Shown: positions 52,661-62,332, counted from the stretch's first letter. The stretch: DNA of 64,000 bases from Tistrella mobilis (GCF_039634785.1 NZ_JBBIAB010000002.1:431271-495270), one strand, 5' to 3'. Notes: a model not told the origin generated them from the letters alone. Numbers and translations are program-made.

Positions 52661-52848
52661 CGCCCGCCGGCGTCCGGATCCTGCCCCCGGTGGTGCTGCC
52701 GGATCCTCCTCCCCCCGTGCGACATGACCTTCTGGCCCGGGTCTCCGGCATCCCCCTGCCGGCGGCGCACGGCCGGTCGTGCCCTGATGTGCGGTATCCG
52801 GACGCCTCTTCTTTTTCACGCACAATCCCCTGCCTGGAGTCGCCTGCG

Positions 52849-53868
52849 ATGAAAGCCGTGTATTTTGAGGCCCATGGCCCCCTGGATGCCCTTACCTATG
52901 GCGAGATCGCCGATCCGGCGGTCCCCGCCGGCTGGGTGAAGGTGAAGGTCGGCGCCTGCGCACTCAACTATCTGGATGTCTTCTCCCGCCGCGGCATGCC
53001 GGGGATCAAGGTGGAGCTGCCGGGCATCACCGGCGGCGACTGCGCCGGCATGGTGGCGGAGACGGGTGACGGCGTCACCGGCTGGGCGCCGGGCGACCGG
53101 GTGCTGATCAACCCGGCTTTCGTCGACGACCAGAGCGGCCATTTCGAGATGATGGGCGAAACCCGGCGCGGGGCGATGGCCGAATATTGCATCTGCCGCG
53201 CCGATCAGCTGATCCCCGTGCCGGACCATGTCTCCGACGAGGCCGCCGCCGCGCTGCCGGTCGCCTATGGCACCGCCTATCGCATGCTGTTCACCCGCGG
53301 CGGGCTGAAGGCGGGGGAAACCATCCTGATCCTCGGCGCCTCGGGCGGTGTCGGCACCGCCTGCCTGCTGCTGGCGAAGATGGCCGGCGCCCATGTCGTC
53401 GCGGCCGCCGGCTCGCCCGACAAATGCCGGCGGCTGACCGAGCTTGGCGCCGACGAGACCATCGACTATTCGGCCGAGGCGATCGACGCCTATACCCGCA
53501 AGCGCACCGGCTCTCTGTTCCGGGGCGGCGGGTGGGATGTCGTGGTCAATTTCACCGGCGGCGACAGCTGGGTGCCGTCGCTCAGGGCGGTGAAGCGCGG
53601 CGGCCGGCTGCTGACCTGCGGCGCCACGGCCGGCTTCGACCCCAAAACCGATATCCGCTTCATTTTCATGGCCGAGATGTCGATCCTGGGATCGACCGGT
53701 TTCACCAAGGAAGATATCGCCGCCTGTCTGGATCTGGTGGCGGCAGGCCGTCTCGATCCGGTGATCGACAAGGTGCTGCCGCTGTCGGAAGGCCGCGAGG
53801 GCGTGCGCCTGCTGGAAGACCGCGAGGTCTTCGGCAAGGTGATCATCAAGCCGGGGCTGGATGCATGA
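52849..53868 (+). CDS. Quinone oxidoreductase-like medium-chain dehydrogenase
   Basis: A 339-residue MDR protein. It opens with MKAVYFEAHGPLDALTYGEI and has the CALNYLDVFSRRGMPG substrate segment. PGITGGDCAGMV is the conserved GxDxxG region, and ILILGASGGVGTACLLLAK the NAD(P) fold. No structural or catalytic zinc ligand set is evident, as in quinone reductases. The ATG follows GGAG. Its last bases overlap the CoA ligase start (ATGA). Confidence 0.9.
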   Translation: MKAVYFEAHGPLDALTYGEIADPAVPAGWVKVKVGACALNYLDVFSRRGMPGIKVELPGITGGDCAGMVAETGDGVTGWAPGDRVLINPAFVDDQSGHFEMMGETRRGAMAEYCICRADQLIPVPDHVSDEAAAALPVAYGTAYRMLFTRGGLKAGETILILGASGGVGTACLLLAKMAGAHVVAAAGSPDKCRRLTELGADETIDYSAEAIDAYTRKRTGSLFRGGGWDVVVNFTGGDSWVPSLRAVKRGGRLLTCGATAGFDPKTDIRFIFMAEMSILGSTGFTKEDIAACLDLVAAGRLDPVIDKVLPLSEGREGVRLLEDREVFGKVIIKPGLDA

Positions 53869-55751
53869 CCGCCGATGCCCATGCCGGGCGGCCGCGCCAT
53901 CTGCCGCCCTTCCGGACCCTCGCCGATGTCGAGGCGCTGGAACGCGACCCGATCGACGATCATCTGACCGGCCGCACCATGACCGCGGTGCTGGCCCATG
54001 CCGCCCGCACCCATGGCGGGCGGATCGCCGCCTCTTATCTGGCCGATCCTGCCGATCCGGACGGGGTGGCGGAAGAGATCGGCTTCGCCGCCTTCTTCGC
54101 CCGTGCGATGCAGGCAGCGGCCGTGTTCCGCAGCCTGGGCCTGACGCGCCGCGATGTCGTCGCCTGCCTGCTGCCGGCCCTGCCGCAGACGGTGGAGATC
54201 GGCTGGGGCGCCGCCCATGCCGGCATCACCATGCCGGTGAACCCTTTCCTGGAGCCGGCGATCATCGGCGCGATGCTGGGCCGGGCGGGGGCCTGCATCC
54301 TGTGCATCGAGGGCCCCTCGGGCCGCGATGGCACCTGGGAGAAGCTGCCGGCGATTCTGGCCGCGGCACCGGGCATCCGCCATGTGCTGGTGGTGGGCGA
54401 GCCGGCCGCCCCGGATGGTGTTCTGCATTACGAGACATTGCGCGATGCCGCCGACCCGGCCGATGCCGGCCCCGATCCGATGCCGGGTGACATCGCCGCC
54501 TGCTTCCACACCGGCGGCACCACCGGCCTGCCCAAGATCGCCCCGCTCACCCATTACAACCTCGCCTGCATGAGCCTGATCGCCGGCTTCGGCGCCGGTC
54601 TCAGGTCCGGCGACAGGCTGACCAACGGCATGCCGCTGTTCCATGTCGGTGCGCTGGTGATGGGGGCGCTGGCCCCGTTTGCCCATGGCTGCGAAGTGGT
54701 CCATCTGGGCCGGCGCGGCTATCGCGACCCGGCGGTCATGGCCGGGCTCTGGGACATCTTCGGCCGGGCGCGGCCCGATATCGCCATCGGCCCGCCGACC
54801 GTGGTCGCCGCAGCGACCCAGAGCTTTGCCGGCACCGCCGGGAAGACCGGCCTGCGCGCCTGGATCTCGTCGGCCTCCTCCCTGCCGGCCGAGGTGCACC
54901 GGCGCTTCACCGACCGCACCGGCGTGCCGATCAAAGAGGCCTGGGGGCTGACCGAGGCGACGCTGGTGCTGACCTATATGCCGCCCGACGGCGAAAGCCG
55001 CCCGGGCTCGGTCGGGCTACGCCTGCCCTGGTGCGAGCTTCAGGTGGCCCGGGTGGCCGATGGCCGGGTGATCGGGTTTCTGCCCCGCGGCACCGCCGGA
55101 TCGATCATCGCCCGCTCGCCCTCGGTCTTTCCGGGCTATCTCGACCCCGCCGCCAACCGGGGCGTGCTGCTCGACGGCGGCTGGCTCGACACCGGCGACA
55201 TCGGTGTCATGGATGCCGACGGCTTCCTGACCATCACCGGCCGGGCCAAGGACGTGATCATACGCGGCGGCCACAACATCGATCCGGCGCTGATCGAGGA
55301 ACCGCTCAACGCCCATCCCGATGTGGCACTGGGAGCCGCGGTCGGCCTGCCCGATGCCCGGCTGGGCGAGGTGCCGGTCGCCTTCGTCACGCTCACCCGC
55401 GGCCGCAACCGCACCGGTGCCGACATTCTGGCCGAAATCGCCCCGACCATTGCCGAGCGCGCCGCCATCCCGCGCTGGATCGAGGTTCTGCCCGCCCTGC
55501 CGATGACGGCGGTCGGCAAGGTCCACAAGCCCGGCCTGCGGCGCGAGGCCTGCCGCCGCGCCGCGGCCGCCAGCCTGGGGCTCGATCCCGACCGGATCGG
55601 CACGGACGAGCTGCCCGGCGGGCGGATCGCCGTGATCCTGCCCTTTGCCGCCGGCAGCACCGCCTTCGACCAGGCGGCCGCCACGCTTTCAGGGCTCGGG
55701 CTCGACGCCCGGCCATCCCCCGCCCCCGCGCCTGAGGAACCCCGTCCTTGA
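53865..55751 (+). CDS. AMP-dependent acyl/aryl-CoA ligase
   Basis: A 628-residue ANL ligase. ACFHTGGTTGLPKIAPLTH is a P-loop with TGG in place of the usual SGT. AWGLTEATLVL is the A5 motif, LDTGDIGVMDADGFLTITG the hinge, and RAKDVIIRGGHNIDP with LPMTAVGKVHKP the catalytic Lys region. About 70 residues beyond the Lys motif form an extra tail. It probably activates the acid brought in by the TRAP system. The start overlaps the previous stop by 4 bp; the open frame further upstream is a shadow of the oxidoreductase gene. Confidence 0.88.
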   Translation: MTADAHAGRPRHLPPFRTLADVEALERDPIDDHLTGRTMTAVLAHAARTHGGRIAASYLADPADPDGVAEEIGFAAFFARAMQAAAVFRSLGLTRRDVVACLLPALPQTVEIGWGAAHAGITMPVNPFLEPAIIGAMLGRAGACILCIEGPSGRDGTWEKLPAILAAAPGIRHVLVVGEPAAPDGVLHYETLRDAADPADAGPDPMPGDIAACFHTGGTTGLPKIAPLTHYNLACMSLIAGFGAGLRSGDRLTNGMPLFHVGALVMGALAPFAHGCEVVHLGRRGYRDPAVMAGLWDIFGRARPDIAIGPPTVVAAATQSFAGTAGKTGLRAWISSASSLPAEVHRRFTDRTGVPIKEAWGLTEATLVLTYMPPDGESRPGSVGLRLPWCELQVARVADGRVIGFLPRGTAGSIIARSPSVFPGYLDPAANRGVLLDGGWLDTGDIGVMDADGFLTITGRAKDVIIRGGHNIDPALIEEPLNAHPDVALGAAVGLPDARLGEVPVAFVTLTRGRNRTGADILAEIAPTIAERAAIPRWIEVLPALPMTAVGKVHKPGLRREACRRAAAASLGLDPDRIGTDELPGGRIAVILPFAAGSTAFDQAAATLSGLGLDARPSPAPAPEEPRP

Positions 55752-56602
55752 GCATCCTCGACATCGACCATCTGATGATCAAGACCGGCGACCTCGCCGC
55801 GGCCGGCGACCGGTTCGCCGAACTGGGCTTCACCGTCACCGCCCGGTCCGACATGCCGGGGCTCGCCAACCGGCTGATCTGCTTCGACGCCATGATCCCC
55901 GGCGCCTGCAACTACATCGAAATCATGCAGCTGACCGACCCGGATGCCGCGCCGCCGCCGATGCCCGACGTGCTGGATGCACCCGACGGCCCGGTCTCCA
56001 CCGTCACCGCCACCAGCGATGCCGATGCGACGGCCGCCGCACTCAATGCCGCCGGCATCCGCGTGCCGCCGCCGGTGTCGATCCGCCGCGACTGGCCGCT
56101 GGCCACGGGTGAGGTCATCTCCCCCGCCTTCCGGGTCGCCATTCCGCTGACCGGCCAGACGCCGTTCTACTGGAATGCCTGTCAGCATCACACGCCCCAG
56201 CACTACACCCGGCCGGAATTCATCCGCCATGCCAACCATGCCCGGCAGATGATTGCGGTCATCGCCCTGGCTCCCGATCCGGCTGCCGTGGCCGCGGCCT
56301 ACCGGGGCCCGTGGGCGGCGCGGCTGGACGGCACCGATCCGGTGGCGGTCACCGCAGGCCCCGGCCGGGTCGCGCTCAGGATCTTCTCCGCCGACCGGTT
56401 GGTCCATGCCTGCCCGGGCATGGTTGCCGGGCCGCATGACCGGCGGCTGGCCGGCCTGGTTTTCGCCACAGACGATATCAACGCCGCCTTCGCCCGCATC
56501 GATGCCACCGATGCCCGGCCGATCCGCACGGCGCCGGACCGTTTCCATGTCCTGCCGCAGCACGCCAATGGCTGCCTGATGATCTTCGAGGGACCGGCAT
56601 GA
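55748..56602 (+). CDS. VOC superfamily (glyoxalase-like) protein
   Basis: A 284-residue protein. The opening, ILDIDHLMIKTGDLAAAGDR then FAELGFTVTARSDMPG, has the His and beta-alpha-beta pattern of glyoxalase-like VOC proteins. NYIEIMQLTDPD carries the Glu ligand of the first module, and a second module follows (MIAVIALAPDPAAVAAAYRG, ending MIFEGPA). Metal-dependent isomerase, epimerase or dioxygenase chemistry is possible. It starts at TTG overlapping the ligase stop (TTGA). Confidence 0.78.
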   Translation: MSILDIDHLMIKTGDLAAAGDRFAELGFTVTARSDMPGLANRLICFDAMIPGACNYIEIMQLTDPDAAPPPMPDVLDAPDGPVSTVTATSDADATAAALNAAGIRVPPPVSIRRDWPLATGEVISPAFRVAIPLTGQTPFYWNACQHHTPQHYTRPEFIRHANHARQMIAVIALAPDPAAVAAAYRGPWAARLDGTDPVAVTAGPGRVALRIFSADRLVHACPGMVAGPHDRRLAGLVFATDDINAAFARIDATDARPIRTAPDRFHVLPQHANGCLMIFEGPA

Positions 56603-57162
56603 CCGCGACGCCCGACCGTCTGAACGATCCGCCCGCCCCGGCAGCGCCGCCGCTCCGCGGGCTTCGCCGCATGGTCGATGGTGTCGGCATCCTGGGCGGG
56701 CTTGCCGTCGCCCTGATGGCGCTGCATGTGGTGCTGGACGTCGCGGCGCGCAATCTGGCCGGGCTGCCGCTGTCGGGCACCACCGAATTCGTCGCCGGCT
56801 GGTACATGGTCGCGGTGGTGTTCTGCGCGCTGGGCAGCGTCCACGCCCGCGGCGACCATATCCGGGTCGATCTGATCGACATGATCGCCGGCCCCCGGCT
56901 CGACGGCCTGCTCACCCTCTTCACCAGCCTGGTCTTTCTGGCGGCGGCGGCGGCGATGACCGCCTGGGGCATCGATGATGCGCTCGACGCCACCCTGAGG
57001 GGCGAACGGGTGGAGTTCGCCACCTGGGCCCTGCCGGTCTGGCCGGGCCGCTGGCTGGTGCCGGCGGGCTTCGCGCTGACCGGTCTCGTCGCCCTGCTCG
57101 ATCTGGGCCGGGGGGTCGGTCGCCTGATCCAGCGCCACCCTGTTCCCGGAGATGGCGCATGA
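56599..57162 (+). CDS. TRAP transporter small permease (DctQ)
   Basis: A 187-residue, four-helix DctQ protein. VDGVGILGGLAVALMALHVV is helix 1, TTEFVAGWYMVAVVFCALGS helix 2 (E-x-V block), followed by HARGDHIRVDLI. It overlaps both neighbours by ATGA and belongs with the binding protein at 51.5 kb. Confidence 0.9.
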   Translation: MTATPDRLNDPPAPAAPPLRGLRRMVDGVGILGGLAVALMALHVVLDVAARNLAGLPLSGTTEFVAGWYMVAVVFCALGSVHARGDHIRVDLIDMIAGPRLDGLLTLFTSLVFLAAAAAMTAWGIDDALDATLRGERVEFATWALPVWPGRWLVPAGFALTGLVALLDLGRGVGRLIQRHPVPGDGA

Positions 57163-58463
57163 GCCCGGTGCTTCAGGGGTGCATCACCCTTGCCGCCATC
57201 CTGCTGCTGATCGGCCTGCGCCTGCCGGTCGGGCTGGCGCTGGGCGTGGCGGCCTTCATCGGCACCACCGCCCTGTTGCCGCTGCCGGCAGCGATCAGCG
57301 TCATGGCGCGGGTGCCGTATGAATTCTCGGCCAGCTGGGAATTCTCGGCCGTGCCGCTCTTCCTGCTGATGGGCAATGTCGCCTGGCGGGCGGGCATGAC
57401 CGACGGCCTGTTCCGCATGGCCGAGCTTGGCCTCGCCCGCCTGCCCGGAGGGCTGGCCGTCGCCACCAATTTCGCCGCCGCCGGCTTCGGCGCCGCCTCG
57501 GGCTCCAGCCTCGCCACCACCGTCTCCATGGGCCGGATCGCGATCCCCGAAATGCTGCGTGCCGGCTATCACCCCTCGCTCGCCACGGCGGTCTGTGCCT
57601 GCGCCGGCACGCTCGCCGCCCTGATCCCGCCCTCCATCCCGCTGATCGTCTACGGCATCCTCGCCGAACAATCGGTCGCGAAGCTGTTCTTCGCCGGCAT
57701 CGTGCCGGGGGTGCTGACCGCCATCGCCTATACGGTGATGATCGTGCTGCGCTGCCACTTCAACCCGGCACTGGCCCCGCGGGTGGAGGTGACGGCCGCC
57801 CCCGGCGAATGGCGGCACCTGCTCACCACCTCGTGGCCGCTGCCGCTGCTGGCGCTGGTGGTGCTGGGCGGCATCTATGGCGGCTGGTTCTCGCCCATCG
57901 AGGCCGGCGGCATCGGGGCGGTCGCCAGCATCGCCTTCGCGGCGCTTCAGGGCCGGATGGGGCCGCGCCGGCTCTGGCAGGTCTGCCTCGACGCCGCGCG
58001 CACCACCGCCGCAATCCTGTTCATCGCCATCGGCGCCTTCATGCTCACCCGCTACATGACCCTGACCGGCCTGCCGGCCGCGGTCGCGACCGGGGTTGCC
58101 GCCCTCGACCTGCCGCCGGCGCTGATGATGGCGGCGATGGCGGTGGTCTTCCTGGTGCTCGGCATGTTCCTCGACCCGTTCGGGGTGATGCTGATCTCGA
58201 TCTCGGTGCTGCTGCCGCTGTTCGAACGCATGGGCTACGACCTGATCTGGGTCGGCATCATCGTGGTCAAATACATCGAAATCGGCCTGATGACCCCGCC
58301 GGTCGGGCTCAACGTCTTCGCGGTCAAATCGATCACCCCGGGCATCGGTCTGCCGACCATCTTCCGCGGCGCACTCTGGTTCCTGCTCGCCGAGGCGGTG
58401 GTGATGGTGCTGCTGCTGGGCTTCCCCGACCTCACCCTCTGGCTGCCTGCGCAGCTGCTCTGA
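57159..58463 (+). CDS. TRAP transporter large permease (DctM)
   Basis: A 434-residue, multi-helix DctM protein. Key blocks are AVPLFLLMGNVAWRAGMTDG, GAASGSSLATTVSMGRIAIP, TLAALIPPSIPLIVYGILAE and MTPPVGLNVFAVKSITPG. It is coupled by ATGA to the small permease. It imports an organic acid for the ligase encoded in the same operon. Confidence 0.94.
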   Translation: MSPVLQGCITLAAILLLIGLRLPVGLALGVAAFIGTTALLPLPAAISVMARVPYEFSASWEFSAVPLFLLMGNVAWRAGMTDGLFRMAELGLARLPGGLAVATNFAAAGFGAASGSSLATTVSMGRIAIPEMLRAGYHPSLATAVCACAGTLAALIPPSIPLIVYGILAEQSVAKLFFAGIVPGVLTAIAYTVMIVLRCHFNPALAPRVEVTAAPGEWRHLLTTSWPLPLLALVVLGGIYGGWFSPIEAGGIGAVASIAFAALQGRMGPRRLWQVCLDAARTTAAILFIAIGAFMLTRYMTLTGLPAAVATGVAALDLPPALMMAAMAVVFLVLGMFLDPFGVMLISISVLLPLFERMGYDLIWVGIIVVKYIEIGLMTPPVGLNVFAVKSITPGIGLPTIFRGALWFLLAEAVVMVLLLGFPDLTLWLPAQLL

Positions 58464-58478
58464 AGGATGCGACCCCCG

Positions 58479-58913
58479 ATGACCTTCGACGATCTGAAAT
58501 CCCTGGTCGCCTCGGCCGAATACCACAAATTCCTGAAGGTGGAGCCGGTCGAGGCCGACGCGGAAAAGGGCGTGGTGGTGCTGAAACTGGCCTTCGATCC
58601 GGCCTATACCATCTTCGCGAAAGCCGGCAACTATCATGGCGGCGTCACCGCTGCATTGATCGACGTTGCCGGCGCCATGGCCTGTTCGGTGATGACCGGC
58701 TATCCGACGCCGACCATCAACCTTCGGGTCGACTACATGCAGGCCCCGCGCCGCACCGGCCTCACCGCCCGGGGCGAAGTGCGCCGGCTGGGCAAGACGA
58801 TCGGCGTCGCCGACGTCACCATCACCGACGATGCGGGCGAGGTCTGCGTCATCGGCCGCGGGACCTTCTCGACCGTCGATCCGCGGCCGAAGCTGATGAC
58901 GCCCGCCCCCTGA
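58479..58913 (+). CDS. Hotdog-fold thioesterase (PaaI-like)
   Basis: A 144-residue hotdog protein. AGNYHGGVTAALIDVAGAMA has the His-Gly-Gly turn and catalytic Asp of PaaI-type acyl-CoA thioesterases, and TINLRVDYMQAPRRTGL is the conserved strand pair. AAGGA precedes this ATG; an ATG 12 bp upstream lies in the ribosome site itself. As the last gene of the TRAP-ligase operon it may release CoA from stalled intermediates. Confidence 0.88.
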   Translation: MTFDDLKSLVASAEYHKFLKVEPVEADAEKGVVVLKLAFDPAYTIFAKAGNYHGGVTAALIDVAGAMACSVMTGYPTPTINLRVDYMQAPRRTGLTARGEVRRLGKTIGVADVTITDDAGEVCVIGRGTFSTVDPRPKLMTPAP

Positions 58914-58959
58914 AAGCCTCAGATACCCGCCCCCTGAAAGGCCCGGATAGCTGAGCGCC

Positions 58960-59439
58960 TCAGACACCGGGCAGAGGCACATAGATCGTCACCAGCTCCA
59001 GCCCGCCCGCGCCGCTGAACTGGAGGTGCAGGATGTCGGGGCCGAAATCGAACGAGATCCAGCGCGGCATGGTGCGGCGCAGCGTGCGGCTGAAGGTGCC
59101 GCCGCCCTGGTTGCGGATCTCGCCCAGCGTGGCGCGGATCGGTGCCTCTTCAGCGCCGAAGGTAAGACCGGCCGGCAGGCTGCCCGCGAAACCGGCCGAA
59201 TTCTCATAGCCGGGGCCGTAGAGATGGACGGCTTCGGCATGCAGGGTCTCGCCCTCTTCGCCGGTCACCCAGGGGGCGGTCTTGAACATGACCGCCACCC
59301 CGTGGCGCTGCAGGCGGATGAAGCCGGTCCAGTCCACACGCTCCAGCCCGTCGGGGGCGGCTCGTATCAGCGCCTGCACCGCCGGATCGTCGACCGGGCG
59401 GCGGAGCAGGCGGCGGAAGGTTTCGGCGTCGGTGGACAT
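58960..59439 (-). CDS. Hypothetical protein (159 aa)
   Basis: A soluble protein without signal or membrane segments. An N-terminal helical part, TFRRLLRRPVDDPAVQALIR, is followed by a beta-rich body (VAVMFKTAPWVTGEEGETLH, then IRATLGEIRNQGGGTFSRTL) and a final SFDFGPDILHLQFSG / GLELVTIYVPLPGV pair of strands. The pattern is like small beta-sandwich proteins that accompany or resist other proteins, but I recognise no family. Codon usage fits the genome. It is convergent with the thioesterase gene and lies downstream of the TonB-receptor hairpin. Confidence 0.7.
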   Translation of the reverse strand: MSTDAETFRRLLRRPVDDPAVQALIRAAPDGLERVDWTGFIRLQRHGVAVMFKTAPWVTGEEGETLHAEAVHLYGPGYENSAGFAGSLPAGLTFGAEEAPIRATLGEIRNQGGGTFSRTLRRTMPRWISFDFGPDILHLQFSGAGGLELVTIYVPLPGV

Positions 59440-59471
59440 GGGCGGCCGGGGCGGCGAATGGGACAGGGGAC

Positions 59472-59520
59472 GGTGCAGCGGCGCGGAACCGGCAGGACGC
59501 CGGTTCCGCCATTATGCACC
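59472..59520. terminator. Long hairpin downstream of the TonB receptor gene
   Basis: GCGGAACCGGC and GCCGGTTCCGC (59483-59493, 59499-59509) form a perfect 11-bp stem with an AGGAC loop. Outer GGTGCA/TGCACC arms extend it. It lies just past the receptor stop on the minus strand. No T-tract is present. Confidence 0.6.
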
Positions 59521-59534
59521 GGATCGCTGCCGGA

Positions 59535-62201
59535 TCAGAAGCGGAGCGTCGCCGAGGCATAGAGCGTCCGGCCGGGCCCCGGCTGGTTCACCAGCCCCAG
59601 CGGGTCGACGTAATAGCGGTCGGTCAGGTTCATCACCGACAGGCTGGTGGTCAGGTTCTCGTTGATCTCGATATCCGCGAACAGGTCGACCAGGGTATAG
59701 GGCTTCCAGGTCACCTGGGAAATGAACTGCGACGCGCCCTGGGCCGTGACGTCGCCATGGCCGATGGCGCGGGGCCCGATATGCGAGACGCGGCCGCCCA
59801 GCGTCAGCATGTCGTCGAACAGCAGCTGCGACAGCGTCAGGTCGGCCGAATATTCCGGCGGCACATGATTGGTGGCATAGTCGCCATAGAGCGACTTGTC
59901 GATGCAGCTGTCGGCCGTGCGGCAGAATTCGACGTTCAGATAATAGTTTGCGGAAAACTCCGCCGTGAACCCGGCCTGGCGATACCGGCCGGAGATTTCC
60001 AGGCCTTCGAACTTCGCCCGGTCCAGATTGTAGATATGCATGCTCCAGTAATTCTGTTCGGTGTTGTGATACCACTCGCGCGCGATGTAGTCCTGAACAT
60101 CCCAGTTGAAATAGCTGAGCTTGACCATGGCATCGTCGGCGGGGTCGAGCACGCCGCGCAGACGCTGATTGACGCCCAGCTCCCAGTTCCGCGACCGTTC
60201 CGGCGTGACGTCGGGGTTGACGCCCATGGTGAAGGCCGATGCGGTCTCGATCAGGCTGGGCGCCCGCATCACATTGGAATAATTGACATAGAGCTGTGTG
60301 CCGTCGAAGGGCTCCACCGTCACGCCCAGCGACGGGCTGAAGCCGCCATCGCTGAAACGCGTGTCGTAGTCATAGCCGCGTTCGAGATAGGGATCGTTGC
60401 GATCCTCGGTCCGGAAGTGCATGTAGCGCAGGCCGCCATTCACCGTCAGCCAGTCGGTGGCCTGCCACGCGGCCTTGACGAACCCGGCCGCCTCCTCACG
60501 TTTTGCATCGCGATAGTCCAGCCAGGTTTCCGCCTCGCGGGTGCCGTCGCTCGGCCCGGTATCCTCGCCGCGATAGGACAGGCCATAGGTGAAGGTGGTG
60601 TCGCCGAAGCCGGTCGCCACCCGGCTGACATTGGTGATCTCGGCCCCCCACATATCGGTGTCCGAGCCTGCGCGGAAATCGCCCGGCTGGGGTGGCCGCC
60701 AGCCGGTGCGGAGGGGATTGCGCAGTTCCAGATGCGACCAGTAGAGATTGGCCTTCAGGTCGATCAGCGGTTCGCCCTCGGGCTTCCAGCGATAATTGAA
60801 GGTGCCGGTATCCAGCCAGGTGCCGGCGGTCTGGCCCAGCTGGACCGCCTGCGAAGTCTCGCCCGTCAGCCGCGAGGCGATGCGGTCGCCGGCCTCGCTG
60901 CGGAATTTGGTATAGCCCAGCTGCACGGCATGGCCGTCGCCGAAGCGCAGCCCCGCCTTGCCCAGCCACGAGGTGGTCTCAAGCTCGGTGTTCAGCACCT
61001 CTTCGCCGGCGCGGTAATTGGCGATGCCGCCATTCTGGTAGCGGGCATCGACTTGGGTGCAGCTGCCCCAGCTGGTGCAGTATTCGCCCGGCCCCAGATT
61101 GGTGACGGTGGCCGCCGGGCCATGGCTGCCGGCATGGTAATTGCCCTGTTTGCGATAGGCATAGGCGGCGAGCAGATCGATATCGGCATCGCGATAGGCG
61201 GCAACCGCGCTGCCCGAGCCGCTGGTCGGCTCCGCCCAGCCGGGCCGGTCGAGGCCGGTGGGGCTGGCGGTGGGCGCCGCCGGGGAATTCGACGGCCAGG
61301 CATAGCCCGCCGCATCGCCGGCCTTGGGCGACGAGGTGTTGGTGCCGAACCCGCCCTTCAGCCGGACGCCGAAATCCTCACCCTCCTGCACGATGTCCCG
61401 GGCCGAGAGCGTGCGCATCGCCACCGTGCCTGCCGTACCGAAAGACGAAACGTCTGAGCCCTTGGTGATGTCCACCTCCGCCAGCAGATCCGGATCAACG
61501 AAGGTGCGGTTCGATGCGCCCTGATAACCCTGATAGACGGTCACCAGATTCTCGGCGCCGTCGATGGTGGTCGCCACCCGGCCCATGCCCTGCATGCCGC
61601 GGATGTTGACGTCGACCGATCCGGCGCCGTTGCGCGCCTCGCCCGACATCACGCCGGGCACGCCGCGGAAGATGTCCGCCGGGCTGCTGCCGCGGAAGCG
61701 CTGGATGGTTTCGCCCGAAATATGCGCCACCGGCGCCGCGGTCTCATAGGGTTTGTCGGTTGCAGGAATGGCGCTGGTTACCACCAATGGCTGCAGCTGC
61801 CGCGCTTCGCTGCTCTCGGGCGCCGCCTGGATGATCACCGCCTCGCCGCTGAACCGCCAGGTGAGACCGGTGCCGGCCAGCAGCCGGACCAGGGCGGCAT
61901 CCTCGGCATAGCTGCCGGTCAGGCCGCCGGTCGATCGGCCGCGCAGCAACTCACCCTCCGCCACCACCTGGCGGCCGCTGATCTCGGAGAACCGCACCAG
62001 CGCCGCCGCCAGCGGCTGCGGGGCGATGGCATAGCTGCGCAGCTCCGACACCTGCGCTGCAACCGGCGCCGGCGCCACCGGCAGCATCGCCCCGGTCATC
62101 AGGAACACCAGCGTCGCGGCGCCCCGCCCGGCCCCGAGACCCCGCCCCGCCCCGGGACCCCGCCCAATCTTCCGGTTCCGTCTCGTCATGTGATCCGGCA
62201 T
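59535..62201 (-). CDS. TonB-dependent receptor with STN signalling domain (FecA-like)
   Basis: A roughly 888-residue outer-membrane receptor. An Arg/Gly-rich start precedes a signal peptide (AATLVFLMTGAMLPVAPAPV). The STN secretin/TonB-like domain follows (YAIAPQPLAAALVRFSEISG, at about 60-130). The plug runs from VISGETI-like HISGETIQRFRGSS to VDVNIRGMQGMGRVATTIDG, and the barrel ends in a terminal aromatic (TLYASATLRF). The STN domain and the FecR/FecI genes upstream point to ligand-induced surface signalling, most often for a ferric siderophore or haem. The start was chosen for an AAGGA site; ATGs 27 bp upstream and 12 bp downstream are alternatives. Confidence 0.92.
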   Translation of the reverse strand: MPDHMTRRNRKIGRGPGAGRGLGAGRGAATLVFLMTGAMLPVAPAPVAAQVSELRSYAIAPQPLAAALVRFSEISGRQVVAEGELLRGRSTGGLTGSYAEDAALVRLLAGTGLTWRFSGEAVIIQAAPESSEARQLQPLVVTSAIPATDKPYETAAPVAHISGETIQRFRGSSPADIFRGVPGVMSGEARNGAGSVDVNIRGMQGMGRVATTIDGAENLVTVYQGYQGASNRTFVDPDLLAEVDITKGSDVSSFGTAGTVAMRTLSARDIVQEGEDFGVRLKGGFGTNTSSPKAGDAAGYAWPSNSPAAPTASPTGLDRPGWAEPTSGSGSAVAAYRDADIDLLAAYAYRKQGNYHAGSHGPAATVTNLGPGEYCTSWGSCTQVDARYQNGGIANYRAGEEVLNTELETTSWLGKAGLRFGDGHAVQLGYTKFRSEAGDRIASRLTGETSQAVQLGQTAGTWLDTGTFNYRWKPEGEPLIDLKANLYWSHLELRNPLRTGWRPPQPGDFRAGSDTDMWGAEITNVSRVATGFGDTTFTYGLSYRGEDTGPSDGTREAETWLDYRDAKREEAAGFVKAAWQATDWLTVNGGLRYMHFRTEDRNDPYLERGYDYDTRFSDGGFSPSLGVTVEPFDGTQLYVNYSNVMRAPSLIETASAFTMGVNPDVTPERSRNWELGVNQRLRGVLDPADDAMVKLSYFNWDVQDYIAREWYHNTEQNYWSMHIYNLDRAKFEGLEISGRYRQAGFTAEFSANYYLNVEFCRTADSCIDKSLYGDYATNHVPPEYSADLTLSQLLFDDMLTLGGRVSHIGPRAIGHGDVTAQGASQFISQVTWKPYTLVDLFADIEINENLTTSLSVMNLTDRYYVDPLGLVNQPGPGRTLYASATLRF

Positions 62202-62332
62202 TCCCGGCCGTCCTTCCCTGTCGGTCATGTCCCATGATCGGCCGCCTGCATGCGGCCCTCATGATCCAGACACCCGGGGGGCGCGGGGTTATGATCCGGC
62301 CTGTGGTTTTTTTGCGGGACAGCGGTTTTTTT

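Noticed and set aside
56478..58982. 834-codon open frame antisense to the TRAP permease genes
   Set aside because: The product is a Gly/His/Asp/Arg-rich low-complexity string. The opposite strand encodes DctQ and DctM with overlapping starts and stops.
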